From positions 30,524,936 to 30,588,935 of the forward strand of contig NC_132892.1 of NCBI RefSeq assembly GCF_030463535.1: a stretch of 64,000 bases of DNA, read 5' to 3'. Each line of letters opens with the position of its first letter. Positions within the stretch are counted from its first letter, which is position 1. Source of the stretch: Salminus brasiliensis (taxonomy: Eukaryota; Chordata; Actinopteri; Characiformes; Bryconidae). This document shows positions 9,701 to 21,500 of the stretch, piece by piece. The notes beneath the pieces were generated by a model that saw nothing but the letters and a program-made list of their open reading frames with translations, ran no database searches and was not told the DNA's origin. A program made the translations under genes and the position numbers.

Positions 9701-12700
9701 CTACTTCTCAATTACAAAAAGATGTAATTTGACCAAGGGTGCCCAGTCATTTTTATTGGAATCTGCAGCCACTGTGGCTTCCACTGGACACTGCTGATGT
9801 AAATTGAAAACAGTGTTCATACTGTTCAGGTTGATTTAAATTCTAGACAGTAATAAACACTGATTAATCTTATTTTGTCTGTGTGTATAACTATATTGCA
9901 ATACACTGCTTTTAAATATAATATTTGACATTCTTTGTTAATACAGTGTCCAGAATCACTGCTGAAGAACTCTGAGGGATTGCTTGAATGAACATAGTCA
10001 AAGCACCTACCTTTTGACCGGAGCTTCTTCCTTAACTCCTCATTTTCCTTCTCCTTTTTGCTCAGCTCTTCTTTATGCTCTTCCTCCACTTCACGTCTGA
10101 CTCTTTCTTCCTGAGCCCTCACATACATGTCAAGAGAATACGGCTGTGCTTCTATCTTTTTTATAATATCCTCCAACAGCTTTTCACCTGCTTGTTTGAA
10201 GGATTTCCTCAACTCTGTTTTCACTATTATGTGTCTCTGATCACACACAGCAAGAAAGTCCCTTATTTCTGTGCTGTGTTCAGTAAACTCTGTGACAGGT
10301 TGACTGACAGCATGCTCTGTTGTAAACAGGACTATTAAATTGTCTTTCACTCTGGAGCTGAAACTGTCCTGAATCTTCTCCATTTCTCCTTTGTGCTCAT
10401 CAGTGAGGGGACCAACAGGAACGACGAAGAGGAAAGCATTGGACTCCAGGGTCACAGAGAGAGACACAGTGGAGAGCTGCATACTTCACTTCCTTCTCTT
10501 GAGTGTAGCAGAGAGCTGGTATCTCCACCAGGGTAACTGAGCGTCCAGACACTACTCCAGTTCTCCTCACACACGTTAAGCTGGGCTCTGGACTACGCTG
10601 GCTCTGGCCCAGTATGAGGTCTGATATGGAGGCTTTCTGTGCTCCATCATGCCCACAAAGCACCAAGTTCAACCTCTGAGACACTGAATGAGAAAAACAA
10701 CATATCGTATTAGTCAGGTTTAGAACAGAGACCTCTACAATTAAGAACGAGAAATTCACATGAGCAAAACTGCCCCCTTCACTGGACCCCAAGTCTAAAA
10801 GTCTGAACATTTTAATTAACATTTAAATTGTGGCCAACTAAGAGCTGAATTATTGATGTATTTCTGTGTAAACTGTTCACATAGTAATAATATAGGGGTG
10901 AGAAACATTTCATTTAAAACTAGAAACGTGCATTTCCATAGGAAACTGCAGAATAATCATGCAGCTGAATTGTGCAGGTCAATTCTAGGTGGTTGCTAGG
11001 CAGTTGCTGTACTGTTTTAACTAACAGTACCAACTGCATAGAAATTATGGTTGGTAAGTTGCTTACTATGGTCTTGCTAATCAGTTTCTCTGCTGTTCCA
11101 AGTGGCTGCTATGCTGTTGCTAAGCAGTTGCTATGTTTCCCAGGGTGTTGCTAAATGGGTGTTTTTTGTTAAATGGGGGTGGGGTGCTGCTAGACAGTCG
11201 CTATCCCATACATGATGGTTGACATGGTGTAGCTAGGTGATTGCTATGCTGTTCAAGGTAATTGCTATGTGGCAACTATGATCTCCCCACATGGTTGCAA
11301 TGGAGTTGCTATGTGGTTGCTATGCTATTTAAGGTGGTTGCGATGTGGCAGTTATAATTTTCCACATGGCTGCAATGGTGTTACTAAGAATACTGCTATT
11401 ATTAAATTTAGACCATCGGTTCCATTGAGATATGGCGGAAAAGAACTTGCCTGTCTTGAAAACTGGGGCATTGATTTGGCCGTCAGAAATCTGGGAGAAA
11501 AATAGCTTTGCACAATCATCCATGTATTACTCACCCAAGTCATCCTGTTTACCACCACGAGAGAATATCTGCATCAGGCCCCCAAATCTTCCTCCTGGTT
11601 GTGGAATATAAATCATGAGCATAGTAAGGTGATTATTACAGTTTTCTGTAATAGTGCAATTCTAATACCTGATTTATTGCAAACAGTGATCAATTTCAAC
11701 TAATGAAACTGTTTTTAACGGAATTTTTGTGACATACTTTTCTTTTTCGGTGCTGTCGGTTGAGCCGCTCTCTGTACTGTTGATTCAGTGTCTCTCTGTG
11801 CCGTTGATTCAGTCTCTGTCTGTGCCGTTGATTCAGTGTCTCTCTGTGCCGTTGATTCAGTGTCTCTCTGTGCTGTTGATTCAGTCTCTGTCTGTGCCGT
11901 TGATTCAGTCTCTGTCTGTGCCGTTGATTCAGTCTCTGTCTGTGCCGTTGATTCAGTCTCTGTGTGTGTTGTTGATTCAGTCTCTGTCTGTGCCGTTGAT
12001 TCAGTCTCTGTCTGTGCTGTCGGTTCAGTCTCTGTCTTTTCAGTTGATTCAGTCTCTTGTGTTGTTGATTCAGTGTCTGTCTGTGCTGTTGATTCAGTGT
12101 CTCTCTGTGCCGTTGATTCAGTCTTTGTCTGTGCTGTTGATTCAGTCTCTGTCTGTGCCGTTGATTCAGTGTCTGTCTGTGCCGTTGATTCAGTGTCTGT
12201 CTGTGCCGTTGATTCAGTGTCTGTCTGTGCTGTCGATTCAGTCTCTGTCTTTTCAGTTGATTCAGTCTCTTGTGTTGTTGATTCAGTGTCTGTCTGTGCT
12301 GTTGATTCAGTGTCTCTCTGTGCTGTTGATTCAGTCTTTGTCTGTGCTGTTGATTCAGTCTCTGTCTGTGCTGTTGATTCAGTCTCTGTCTGTGCTGTTG
12401 ATTCAGTCTCTGTCTGTGCCGTTGATTCAGTCTCTGTCTGTGCCGTTGATTCAGTCTCTGTCTGTGCCGTTGATTCAGTCTCTGTCTGTGCTGTCGATTC
12501 AGTCTCTTGTGTTGTTGATTCAGTGTCTGTCTGTGCTGTTGATTCAGTGTCTGTCTGTGCTGTTGATTCAGTGTCTCTCTGTGCTGTTGATTCAGTCTCT
12601 CTCTGTGCCGTTGATTCAGGGTTTGTCTGTGTTGTTGATTCAGGGTCTGTTGGTGGTCGAAGCTTTTGCTGTTCTGTTGCAGGTGGAGTCATCACAAATT

Positions 12701-14364
12701 CCTCCCATTTAAGGTGACCTCCTCCATTCTCTTCAACCATCTTCTCCATCAGCTCCACAAGAGCAGACGGACTGCTTCCACTTCTAAAGTCAAAATGCCA
12801 GTTACTGAACTCTGCTATGATCTCATCAGAGACATTCTCTTCACCTGGATCTACACTGCTGCCGGGTTGCGTCAGCACTATGGTGTATTTACAGGCCTCC
12901 TCAGATAAAGACCGGAGGATGAAATTCAGCTGTTTCCTGTCTGCCTCAGTGAAGTCGTCTCGCTGTAGGACCAGAACTAGAACATGAGGTCCAAAAGGAC
13001 ATAGAGACATGCACTCTCTCACTCGCTCATCCAGTTCCTCGTTAGAGAGTTCAGTATCAAACAGGTGAGGAGTGGTGACGAGGCTGAAGCTTTTTCCCTT
13101 CACGTTTCCTCTTGCTCCCTCACTGCGGTGAGGAGGAGTTTCAGCATCGAACGCATCTCTTCCCAGAATGAAGTTTCCCACTCTTCTGTTTTCCTGGTCG
13201 TTCTTCCCCAGCAGCAGAATCTGCACTGCGTAATGACAGCGATACTCTTAAATCCACAATATTTCCCACAATTTCATGCAAATTCAAAAACACTCTAATG
13301 GTTAATGGTCCAACTTATGATTTCTGAAGAACAGAACATTTACATGTAATTCAAAGAATTCAGTGTAGTAAATCCAGAGAGTAGGAATTCAGTGTAACTT
13401 ACTGAATGGAGGCGGGGTTAGACTTCGCCTCCTCCGAGGTTGTGATGGATCTGTGCCACAAACAGGAGTTACGAGTTACTTTCCCATGTACTAATGTTAT
13501 GCAGCTGTGACATCTAATGCTAGGTGGAAGGCCATGTTAGGTCTCTATCTGTAAATCTAGAAGCATTCCAACAAATCCTCCAATGTTGAGATATCACTGC
13601 ATTACTTAAAATGAACATGCTGTTTTTATTCATACAAATATTATTAGTTAAAAACGTTGACTTTTGCACTAAATTCCAAATGATTCCAGTGTTTGCCAGC
13701 TGTTTTAAACTAAACTACCAATTCAAAAAAGATTCACTACATTAGATCTGACCATCAGACTGCACACTTCACATCAGTGTACTCCTTATACTTTAAAATC
13801 AACACTGGTTCTGGTTTGAGCCAAGTATCATTTGGGCTCAACACTATCGTGTAGCCCACCGGTGTGAACATTGTGAAAAATTATTTTAGTCTTTATGTAG
13901 ATATTTCATATGGAATAATGGTGACATTCAGTACAGGAACTGTATTTTGCTGAACTAATAACAAACTTTCATGTAAAACCAATCAATAACTTACCAAAAA
14001 TGTTTGGCCCTTTTTAAATGTTCTGTTATCTGTGAAGAATCTATAAGCCCTTTCTGTGTTAATGTATGATTAACTGTGATTTATAGAAACAGGACAGTAT
14101 TAATACATTTCAGTACATTAAATAACTAACTAAGTAAGTAAGTAAGTATAGGTTTCACATATAAAAGGTGCTGAATATGTGGTTAAACCTCGTATAGACT
14201 CTGGTAGTAACTCACTACTATCACTGTCTCTGTCTATAAGACACACTGCTGAACTGCATTAAACACTGGACTGGAACAGGCTTCTCTTTTTCATTACTCA
14301 TTATTTTAAAATGATTTTAATTGGGTTTTACAGAAACTGGATACTTACAGATACTCGACGCCAT
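6710..14364 (-). CDS. Triple-AIG1-domain GIMAP-like GTPase, unit 1 (frameshifted in exon 5)
   Basis: Predicted exons on the minus strand: 14349-14364, 13403-13450, 11738-13225, 11535-11594, 10011-10683, 6710-8628, all with GT-AG ends and phase 1 junctions. Translation starts at ATG 14364 in a good context (AGAAATGG), giving MASSIYPSQPRRRRS. Exon 3 holds AIG1 domain 1, with a degenerate P-loop (GKNDQENRRVGN), then a Thr/Glu/Gln repeat. Exon 5 holds AIG1 domain 2, also without a P-loop. Exon 6 holds a canonical AIG1 domain (GKTGNGKS, DTPGLFD, TRADD), about 400 residues of charged coiled coil, and a terminal CVIA that fits a CaaX box. One extra T near 10439-10440 shifts exon 5, ending the protein near residue 631 and losing domain 3. 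Exon 5 is frame-neutral (phase 1-1), so its skipping would bypass the break. GIMAPs are immune-related GTPases of lymphocyte survival and membranes; the role here is inferred. Confidence 0.8.
10977..11375. repeat. Degenerate GTTGCTAKG repeat in intron 4, unit 1
   Basis: Many spaced copies of GTTGCTAGG/GTTGCTATG (for example GGTGGTTGCTAGGCAGTTGCT) across about 400 bases. This is a motif type common as minisatellite in fish introns. It lies between exons 4 and 5 of the GIMAP-like gene and has no coding role. Confidence 0.75.
11767..12652 (-). repeat. Coding 24-bp VNTR, exon 3 of unit 1
   Basis: About 37 copies of a 24-bp unit encode an 8-residue repeat with consensus TESTAQ(T/R)(E/D); a few units are 21 bp (TESTTQE). 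All length changes keep the frame, as expected for a translated array. It links the first AIG1 domain to exon 4. The other frames, including on the plus strand, are also open because the period is a multiple of three. Confidence 0.9.
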
Positions 14365-14460
14365 TTCTGGGGGCTTTTGGAGCTGAAATCTAAAGTGGAA
14401 TCAGGAAACTTTCAGCAGCTCCCTCTCCGAATCACAGGATCTGGTGTTTATAGTGTAGAC
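14365..14460 (-). promoter_or_regulatory. TATA-type promoter of the unit 1 GIMAP-like gene
   Basis: On the minus strand a TATAAA (14447-14452) lies about 83 bases upstream of the ATG, so transcription could start near 14420. Between them, GAAAGTTTCCTGATTCC (about 14398-14414) loosely resembles an interferon-stimulated response element, with mismatches and downstream of the TATA box. The same layout is kept in all four units. The ISRE reading is weak. Confidence 0.5.
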
Positions 14461-14599
14461 TATTATTTATCCTCACATTTAGTCTGAAAGCTCATCTTAC
14501 ATCTGACTTCTAAATATAGCGTAATCTGAAGCCCTGGGTCCGCCTCTCTGATCCAGGGTCTGTCTGTGGCTCTGTCTTCATAACTTTACATATTCATAT

Positions 14600-14804
14600 T
14601 CACAGTATTGTTGAGTGTTACCTGGGTTTAAACCTACACTGGGATCAGTTCACTCACTGTATGTGCTCCTGAGCACTTGGGGTCTACGCCTAATTCCTAA
14701 ACTCCATTTCTGCGTCTTTACAATTCACACATCTGCCACTAGATGGCGCTATAGTATCATCAGCGGCTGTTACAGCGCTGTCTCTTTACTGATGGTTTTG
14801 CCAG
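14600..14804 (+). promoter_or_regulatory. CTCF-like site and orphan plus-strand splice donor, unit 1
   Basis: CCACTAGATGGCGC (14736-14749) fits every position of the degenerate CTCF core CCASYAGRKGGCRS. About 55 bases downstream, TTTGCCAG/GTAAGT (GT at 14805) is a perfect U1-type donor on the plus strand. The stretch lies upstream of, and divergent from, the minus-strand gene, so it could be the end of a divergent non-coding first exon. Both elements recur in units 2-4. Binding and transcription are inferred. Confidence 0.5.
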
Positions 14805-15180
14805 GTAAGTAAGGTAAGGCAAGACGACTGTAAGCACACCTTCAATTCAGATATTTTAATATTCCAGTGAAGTACACTGAAGTTATGCAAAACTATAGTC
14901 GATATTTATCGAAATATGATATTATTTATGTAAACAAAATAGTACAGATGTAATGTACCCTTCTCACCAACGATTGCTGTTGTTTATTCTTGTAAGAATG
15001 ATTTCAGCCCTTAGATTACTGCTATAATACACAGTACACACAAATATATCATACCATTAATTATGCTTATTCATAACACATGACATCATCTTTTGATAAA
15101 TACATTAATTAATAATAAAAAGACAGAAAAAAGTATATTACTGTACATAAATATACTCTTAATATTATAAATAAAACGAC
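14805..15180. other. AT-rich spacer joining units 1 and 2
   Basis: No gene is seen. It starts with the GTAAGTAAGG donor and continues as AT-rich DNA with ACATCATCTTTTGATAAATA, a segment that is itself repeated near 15909 in unit 2. This marks the start of the duplicated promoter-like block. Confidence 0.6.
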
Positions 15181-15337
15181 TGGAATCCAATCAGGATTGT
15201 TCATACCCTTATTACTGTGATTGACAGGTGTTTGAACCAATCGGCGTCCTGTATTGTCCCACCAACGGCCAATCGTTGGTCAAACTGAGCAGGTTCAGCT
15301 ACGAGTCTGGGAGGGGGCGGGACAGGCAGTTCTCCAG
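15181..15337 (+). repeat. Unit 2, partial upstream copy of the promoter-like block
   Basis: Second copy, cut off at CAGTTCTCCAGTG, of the CCAAT/GC-box block that is complete at 16050-16510. It retains two CCAAT boxes and a GC box but runs into a TAG array. It differs from the full copy by small changes such as GCTACGAGTCTGGGAGGGGG. Confidence 0.8.
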
Positions 15338-15727
15338 TGATGTAGTATTAGTAGTAGATGTAGGAGTAGTTTTAGTAGTAGTAGTAGATGTAGTATTTGT
15401 AGTAGATGGAGGAGTAGTAATAGTAGTAGTGGATGTAGTAGTAGTAGATGTAGTATTAGTAGTAGATGTAGGAGTAGTTTTAGTAGTAGTAGATGTAGTA
15501 TTTGTAGTAGTAGGAGTAGTTTTAGTAGTAATAGATGTAGTATTAGTAGTAGATGTAGGAGTAGTTTTAGTAGTAGTAGATGTAGTATTTGTAGTAGTAG
15601 GAGTAGTTTTAGTAGTAGTAGTAGATGTAGTAGTAGATGTAGTATTTGTAGTAGTAGGAGTAGTTTTAGTAGTAATAGATGTAGTATTAGTAGTAGTAGA
15701 TGTAGTAGTAGTAGTAGTAGATGTAGC
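15338..15727. repeat. TAG-trinucleotide array, unit 2 array 1
   Basis: About 390 bases of TAG-type repeat between the partial and complete promoter-like blocks, with GTAGTATTTGTAG variants not seen in the matching array of unit 1 but present in unit 5. It is followed (15728-16049) by an AT-rich spacer with no recognised gene, matching 705-1027. Confidence 0.93.
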
Positions 15728-16049
15728 CTTCTTACTTTGTAGTTTTTCTATTATTTTACTATCATTTAGTCTTAGTCTTAGTCTTAGTACTTAATGAAAT
15801 ATCCTGAACTGGACGACATCTGGTGGACCCTTCTCTTTGGCTCTTTCATTAATTATGCATATTCCTACCTCAACTGTTTAAACGTGCTCTCTTTGTGCAT
15901 TTAATCTAAAATATAACACATGACATCATCTTTTGATAAATACATTAATGAATATTAAAAAGATTTTTAAAAATAATACATGATAAAAAGACAGAAAAAA
16001 AGGTATATTACTGAACATAAATATACTCTTAATATTATAATTAAAACGA

Positions 16050-16510
16050 CTGGAATCCAATCAGGATACTTCATACCCTTATTACTGTGATTGACAGGTG
16101 TTTAAACCAATCGGCGTCCTGTATTGTCCCACCAACGGCCAATCGTTGGTCAAACTGAGCAGGTTCAGCTGCGGGTCTGGGGAGGAGGGGGCGGGACAGG
16201 CAGTTCTCCAGTGTTTTGTAATTAGTCTGCGGTAGACATTTAAAACTACTGCGGTCATTTAGCACTCGCTGTTCCCTGTTGGTCCTTTAAAAATCTCAAA
16301 TCCCTCGTTTGAAGCCAACACGGCAGCTCTGATGATCTGTAAACCATACCCCTCACCAACTACCTGGTGAAATGAGCTGAAGATCAGCGAATGAACGCAG
16401 CGGGTCACGAGCCGGAGTCTCCGTTTTTAAATGAAAACGCTCGCGAGTTCAGTTCTGAGGTAAACCGTTGAGAACCGTTGGAGCTCCGAGCTTCGCTTAG
16501 GCTCTTTCAG
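16050..16510 (+). promoter_or_regulatory. Promoter-like CCAAT/GC-box block ending in a splice donor, unit 2
   Basis: Same elements and order as in unit 1: CCAATCAGG, ACCAATCGG, GCCAATCG, GC box, then CTTTCAG/GTGAG with GT at 16511. The segment after the first CCAAT box reads GGATACTTCAT rather than GGATTGTTCAT, a variant shared with units 4 and 5. The AT-rich intron-like stretch 16511-16861 follows and shows no gene. Confidence 0.55.
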
Positions 16511-16861
16511 GTGAGACCAGTGTGTTTAATAACCCTCAATATTTACTCATATTTAATGTAGAGTTCAGCTGTTTGTGCTGCTTTTTACACAGTAACATTG
16601 GTTGAGACTGGATATGTAGAAATACTCAAGTATTTGAACTGTTTAACGGGCTTATAAGTTACAGCTCTGTTCAGAAATCGTCAAGTAAACACAGATTTAG
16701 GAGCTGCTGGTGTTAAATATTAAACCCACACAGATTAAGACTAATGAAACTATATATTATCATGTTTATTGAGGGAAAATCCAATGTTCAAATGAGCTCA
16801 CTACAATTTCCTAATTTAACCACATTCCTCAACGACTTCTCATCAGTCTGTTCCCACTGGG

Positions 16862-18627
16862 GTAGATGTAGTAGTAGATGTAGCTAAGAGTAGATGTAGT
16901 AGTAGTGGTAGTAGATGTAGATGTAGTAGATGTAGGAGTAGTGGTTGACAGTAGATGTAGCTAAGAGTAGATGTAGTAGTAGTGGTAGTAGATGTAGATG
17001 TAGTAGATGTAGGAGTAGTGGTTGACAGTAGATGTAGCTAAGAGTAGATGTAGTATTAGTAGTAGATGTAGTAGTAGATGTAGTATTAGTAGTAGATGTA
17101 GTAGTAGATGTAGTATTAGTGGTAGATGTAGTAGTAGATGTAGGAGTAGATGTAGGAGTAGATGTAGGAGTAGATGTAGCTAAGAGTAGATGTAGATGTA
17201 GTATTAGTGGTAGTAGTAGGAGTAGATGTAGTAGTAGTAGATGTAGTATTAGTGGTAGATGTAGTAGTAGTGGTTGACAGTAGATGTAGCTAAGAGTAGA
17301 TGTAGTATTAGTAGTAGATGTAGTAGTAGATGTAGTATTAGTAGTAGATGTAGTAGTAGATGTAGTATTAGTGGTAGATGTAGTAGTAGATGTAGGAGTA
17401 GATGTAGTAGTAGATGTAGCTAAGAGTAGATGTAGATGTAGTATTAGTGGTTGACAGTAGATGTAGCTAAGAGTAGATGTAGTAGTAGTGGTAGTAGATG
17501 TAGCTAAGAGTAGATGTAGTATTAGTGATTGACAGTAGATGTAGCTAAGAGTAGATGTAGTAGTAGTGGTAGTAGATGTAGCTAAGAGTAGATGTAGATG
17601 TAGTAGTAGTGGTAGTAGATGTAGCTAAGAGTAGATGTAGTATTAGTGGTTGACAGTAGATGTAGCTAAGAGTAGATGTAGTAGTAGTGGTAGTAGATGT
17701 AGCTAAGAGTAGATGTAGATGTAGTATTAGTGGTTGACAGTAGATGTAGCTAAGAGTAGATGTAGTAGTAGTGGTAGTAGATGTAGTAGATGTAGCTAAG
17801 TGTAGATGTAGATGTAGTATTAGTGGTTGACAGTAGATGTAGCTAAGAGTAGATGTAGTAGTAGTGGTAGTAGATGTAGCTAAGAGTAGATGTAGATGTA
17901 GTATTAGTGGTTGACAGTAGATGTAGCTAAGAGTAGATGTAGATGTAGTAGTAGGAGTAGTATTAGTTGTAGGAGTAGTAGTAGTAGGAGTAGTATTAGT
18001 AGTAGATGTAGTAGTAGGAGTATATGTAGTATTAGTAGTAGATGTAGCTAGTAGTAGGAGTAGATGTAGTGGTAGGAGTAGATGTAGTAGTAGGAGTAGT
18101 ATTAGTAGTAATAGATGTAGTAGATGTAGGAGTAGTAGTAGTAGATGTAGTATTAGTAGTAGATGTAGCTAGGAGTAGTAGTAGGAGTAGATGTAGTGGT
18201 TGTAGATGTAGTATTAGTAGTAGATGTAGTAGTGGTAATAGTTTTAGTAGTAGTAGATGTAGAAGTAGTTTTAGTATTAGTAGGAGTAGTATTAGTAGTA
18301 GATGTAGTAGTAGGAGTAGATGTAGTAGTGGTAATAGTTTTAGTAGTAGTAGGAGTAGTATTAGTAGATGTAGTAGTAGTAGTAGTAGGAGATGTAGTAT
18401 TAGTAGTAGATGTAGCTAGGAGTAGTAGTAGGAGTAAATGTAGTGGTAGTAGATGTAGTATTAATAGTAGATGTAGTAGTGGTAATAGTTTTAGTAGTAG
18501 TAGATGTAGGAGTAGTTTTAGTAGTAGTAGGAGTAGTATTAGTAGTAGATGTAGTAGTAGGAGTAGATGAAGTAGTGGTAGGAGTAGTTGTAGTAGTTGT
18601 AGTAGAGGTCATAGTACTAGTAGAGGT
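16862..18627. repeat. Main TAG array with higher-order repeats, unit 2
   Basis: TAG-based array of about 1.8 kb. Between about 16945 and 17930 the phrase TTGACAGTAGATGTAGCTAA returns at least eight times, alternating with GTAGTAGTGGTAGTAGATG segments, so a secondary repeat of roughly 75-120 bp has formed inside the three-base array. The second half (about 17940-18627) lacks this phrase. No gene is seen. Confidence 0.93.
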
Positions 18628-18741
18628 AAACAACTTTCAAATTTAACCACATTCCTCCACGTCTTTTCAACTAATCTGTGCCCTCTGGGGTAGATGTAGT
18701 ATTAGTAGTTGAGGTAGTAGAAGTAGTAGCAGGAGTAGTTT

Positions 18742-18772
<31 letters not shown>

Positions 18773-19520
18773 TTTAATAGTAGTAGATGTAGTAGTAGGA
18801 GTAGTTTTAGTAGTAATAGATGTAGTAGTAGTGGTAGTAGTAAATGTAGAATTAGTAGTAGAAGTAGTATTAGTAGTAGGAGTAGTTTTAGTAGTAGTAG
18901 ATGTAGTAGTAGTGGTAGTAGTAAACGTAGAAGTACTAGTATTAGTAGTAGAAGTAGATGTAGTATTAGTAGTTGAGGTAGTAGAAGTATTAGTAGGAGT
19001 AGTTTTAGTAGTAGTAGATGTAGTATTAGTAGATGTAGCCTGCTTACTTTGTAGTTTTTCTATTATTTTACTATCATTTAAAGTCTTTGTACTTAATGAA
19101 ATATCCTGAACTGGACGACATCTGGTGGACCCTTCTCTTTGGCTCTTTCAGGTAAGAATGCTATGTATAATTAATGTATAATATATACTAATATCTTAAA
19201 GTTACTTTGAGTGTTTGTGCTGCTTTTTAGAGAAGAACAACCTTAAAATGATTCAGATTAGTTGGTTGATCCTGGATTTGTAAAAATATTAAAGTATTTG
19301 AACTGTTAACTGTAATGGGCTTATATGTTATGTTTCTGTTCAGAAATCAAGTCACACAGTCAAGTAAACACAGATTAAGGGCTGGTTATTATATTAAATA
19401 CACACACAATAAGACTAAAGAACCTACACATTAAGTGAAAACTGAAAAGTGTTAAAATGACCACTTCCAAGTTCAACCACGTTTCCTCAATGTCCTTTAA
19501 ACTAATCTGTTCCCACTGGG
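18628..19520 (+). other. Second donor block with TAG array, unit 2
   Basis: Contains a TAG array (about 18691-19039), the ACGACATCTGGTGGACCC segment, and CTTTCAG/GTAAGA (GT at 19152), followed by an AT-rich tail. This is the same block as 3851-4567. No coding exon is recognised. Confidence 0.55.
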
Positions 19521-20754
19521 GTAGACAAAGTATTAGTAGTTAGAAGTAGTTTTAGTAGTAGCAGTAGATGTAGCAGTAAGAGTAGATGTAGTAGTAGAAC
19601 AAAAAAGTAATAGTAGTAATAGTATTCGTACTTTAGGAGTTTTCTAATATTATACTACCACTTAAAATCTTAGATGACGTCAGGTGGATCAGACGTCCAA
19701 TGGACCACCACCATCACCGTTTTCAGTCTACCCGAGAGGCTGGCCTGCACCTACGTCCCAGACCTTTTACTGTCATGTCACTGATGATATGTACAGCTGT
19801 GGCCCAAAAGAACCAGAGTTTGACCTCCCTGTGCCAGTACAGTTCAGAAGGAATTGTACAATTATATTACGCTTGAGTGAAACACAGACAACATTTGGAA
19901 TAAATCAATTTTTTAGTAAATTAAAAAGTGTGGACATAAAATGATTAGGAACATTATTTAAAACATACATACAGCATCCATAATGGTGATCATCTCAAAT
20001 CACAGAAAAGGCTTTTTAGACTAATTAAATCATTAGTTTTAATTTTAGGGACATCTGATCACATTATTTAAACACTACTAAAATGTTCAGATTAAATAAT
20101 AAGCAAACAAAATAAAGGATAAACACAGTCTGCATATACAGCAAACTGTGCCGATGAGACACAGGGTTACATATGGACAAACGAAGAGGAGGCAGGACAG
20201 ATAAACACTATAAAAGTGGAATGGATTAAAAGTATCCATTATTATTTATTGATTATGCTATAATCCATTACACATATTTATGCCATATTTGTAATATAAT
20301 CACTCTCATTGTTTAGGCAAACATGATTATTAAAAAGTAAACATCTTACTGATTTTAATTACACTCACCAAAAACTACCACTGGTGTTTTCAAAGAAACA
20401 TGAAATTACTGTCACACAAAAACCTTGTATCTCCATTTTTGCTGTTTTTGACTCTGTCATAATGTGAAGCAGTTGTTGTTGGTAGTAGTTCTTTACATTT
20501 GTAAGGGCTGGCTCCAGGGCTCAGCCACCTCGGGCCACCAGAGGGAGACAAAATGTATCTTCTGGAGCCAATCAAGCCCAACACCTGGGCTAAGGGCTTC
20601 ATTGGGGAGAGACACAGACACACATTGCTGTCACGAGGACAGCCGGGCAAAGGGTTGAGAACTCCTGCACTCCCCTCATCTTTGCTCTTCCCATGACTCT
20701 TGAGTCCTCTTTAAAAAACCTGCACTCCAGTTAATTTTCTTCTGTGGGTCCTAT
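19521..20754. other. Gene-free spacer with short TAG array and CRE-like site, unit 2
   Basis: Starts with a short TAG array (19521-19625, the shortest version of this array). TGACGTCA is intact at 19675-19682. The 86-codon GTG-started frame (19684-19944) is present with one changed residue. No gene is recognised in the rest. Confidence 0.5.
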
Positions 20755-20845
20755 TAACCACTAGCTCACCTAGTAAGTAGGTTGTGCTGTAACCAACACT
20801 AGGTTTGATTCCCTTCTCAGGGTGAGCCACTACAACTTTTTGTGA
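20755..20845 (+). repeat. Possible tRNA-derived SINE scar, unit 2
   Basis: Same A-box-like and B-box-like pair as in unit 1, with GGTTTGATTCC at 20802-20812. Low confidence, since only the promoter-like head is visible. Confidence 0.35.
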
Positions 20846-20939
20846 TGAATGGACCAATAGAAATGCTCCACAATGACTTGGAATAAAATCTTTTTTTTAT
20901 TGACTTCCTTTGAAGAAGAAGGAGAGCTGGGCAGAGAGG

Positions 20940-21500
20940 GATCAGATGGCGATGCCAAGACGAGGAAGATGACTCCACCTTTCCTTCCCAAAAGCCTAGA
21001 CCTCCCAACGCCGCCGACATGGGCTCTCAGGCTGACAGCAACCTGTATGAGGTGTGTAAATGGGCCGCCGCCAAACTGGCCATACCGTGGTTAGGTGCAC
21101 TTAACGAAGAGGGGAACTTTATGATTAAAAACGGCTCCCCCACCTCAAACCCCTACAAACCCCCTGTCAGGGCCCTGTGTAGTATATAGATAGGACAGCT
21201 GGTTTTAGGAGGTACGATCAGCTTTTTGTGTCATAAACTCTTTATAACAGAAAACCCTTGTCTTGTCAGCGGTTGTCACACTGGATTGTGGGTGCTATTG
21301 CTGTGGCATACGAATGTAGGGCTTACAACTACAGAGGGACATGTTTGCGTGATCCTACAGGCTGCATGTTTCAGGTTCATTCCTTACCCAAGGTAATTCC
21401 CATAGTGAAACACCTCACTCTGTTATCAAATGACCAGGAATTACGTTCAGTAACCCAACATTTTTCCACCTCCTGTAAAGTTTCCATTTTTGGGAGATGA
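20940..21500 (+). mobile_element. Internally deleted DIRS-like remnant, unit 2
   Basis: Gag-side frame 21019-21189 and recombinase-side frame from about 21258. The join between the parts reads CTTTATAACAGAAAACCC, the version shared with unit 3, whereas units 1 and 4 read CTTTTTAAAGTTACCC. The same deletion in all units shows the element was already broken before the tandem amplification. Confidence 0.5.

Noticed and set aside
9830-10010. Extension of exon 5 frame past the donor to a stop (about 45 residues)
   Set aside because: A consensus donor (AAG/GTAGGT) precedes it, and the phase matches exon 6. Kept only as a possible intron-retention isoform.
13226-13226. GTG start at the beginning of exon 3 (MQILLLG / MRILLLG)
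   Set aside because: The G of this GTG is the last base of the splice acceptor. The Met codon is formed by joining the last A of exon 2 to TG of exon 3, and the true start is the ATG of exon 1.
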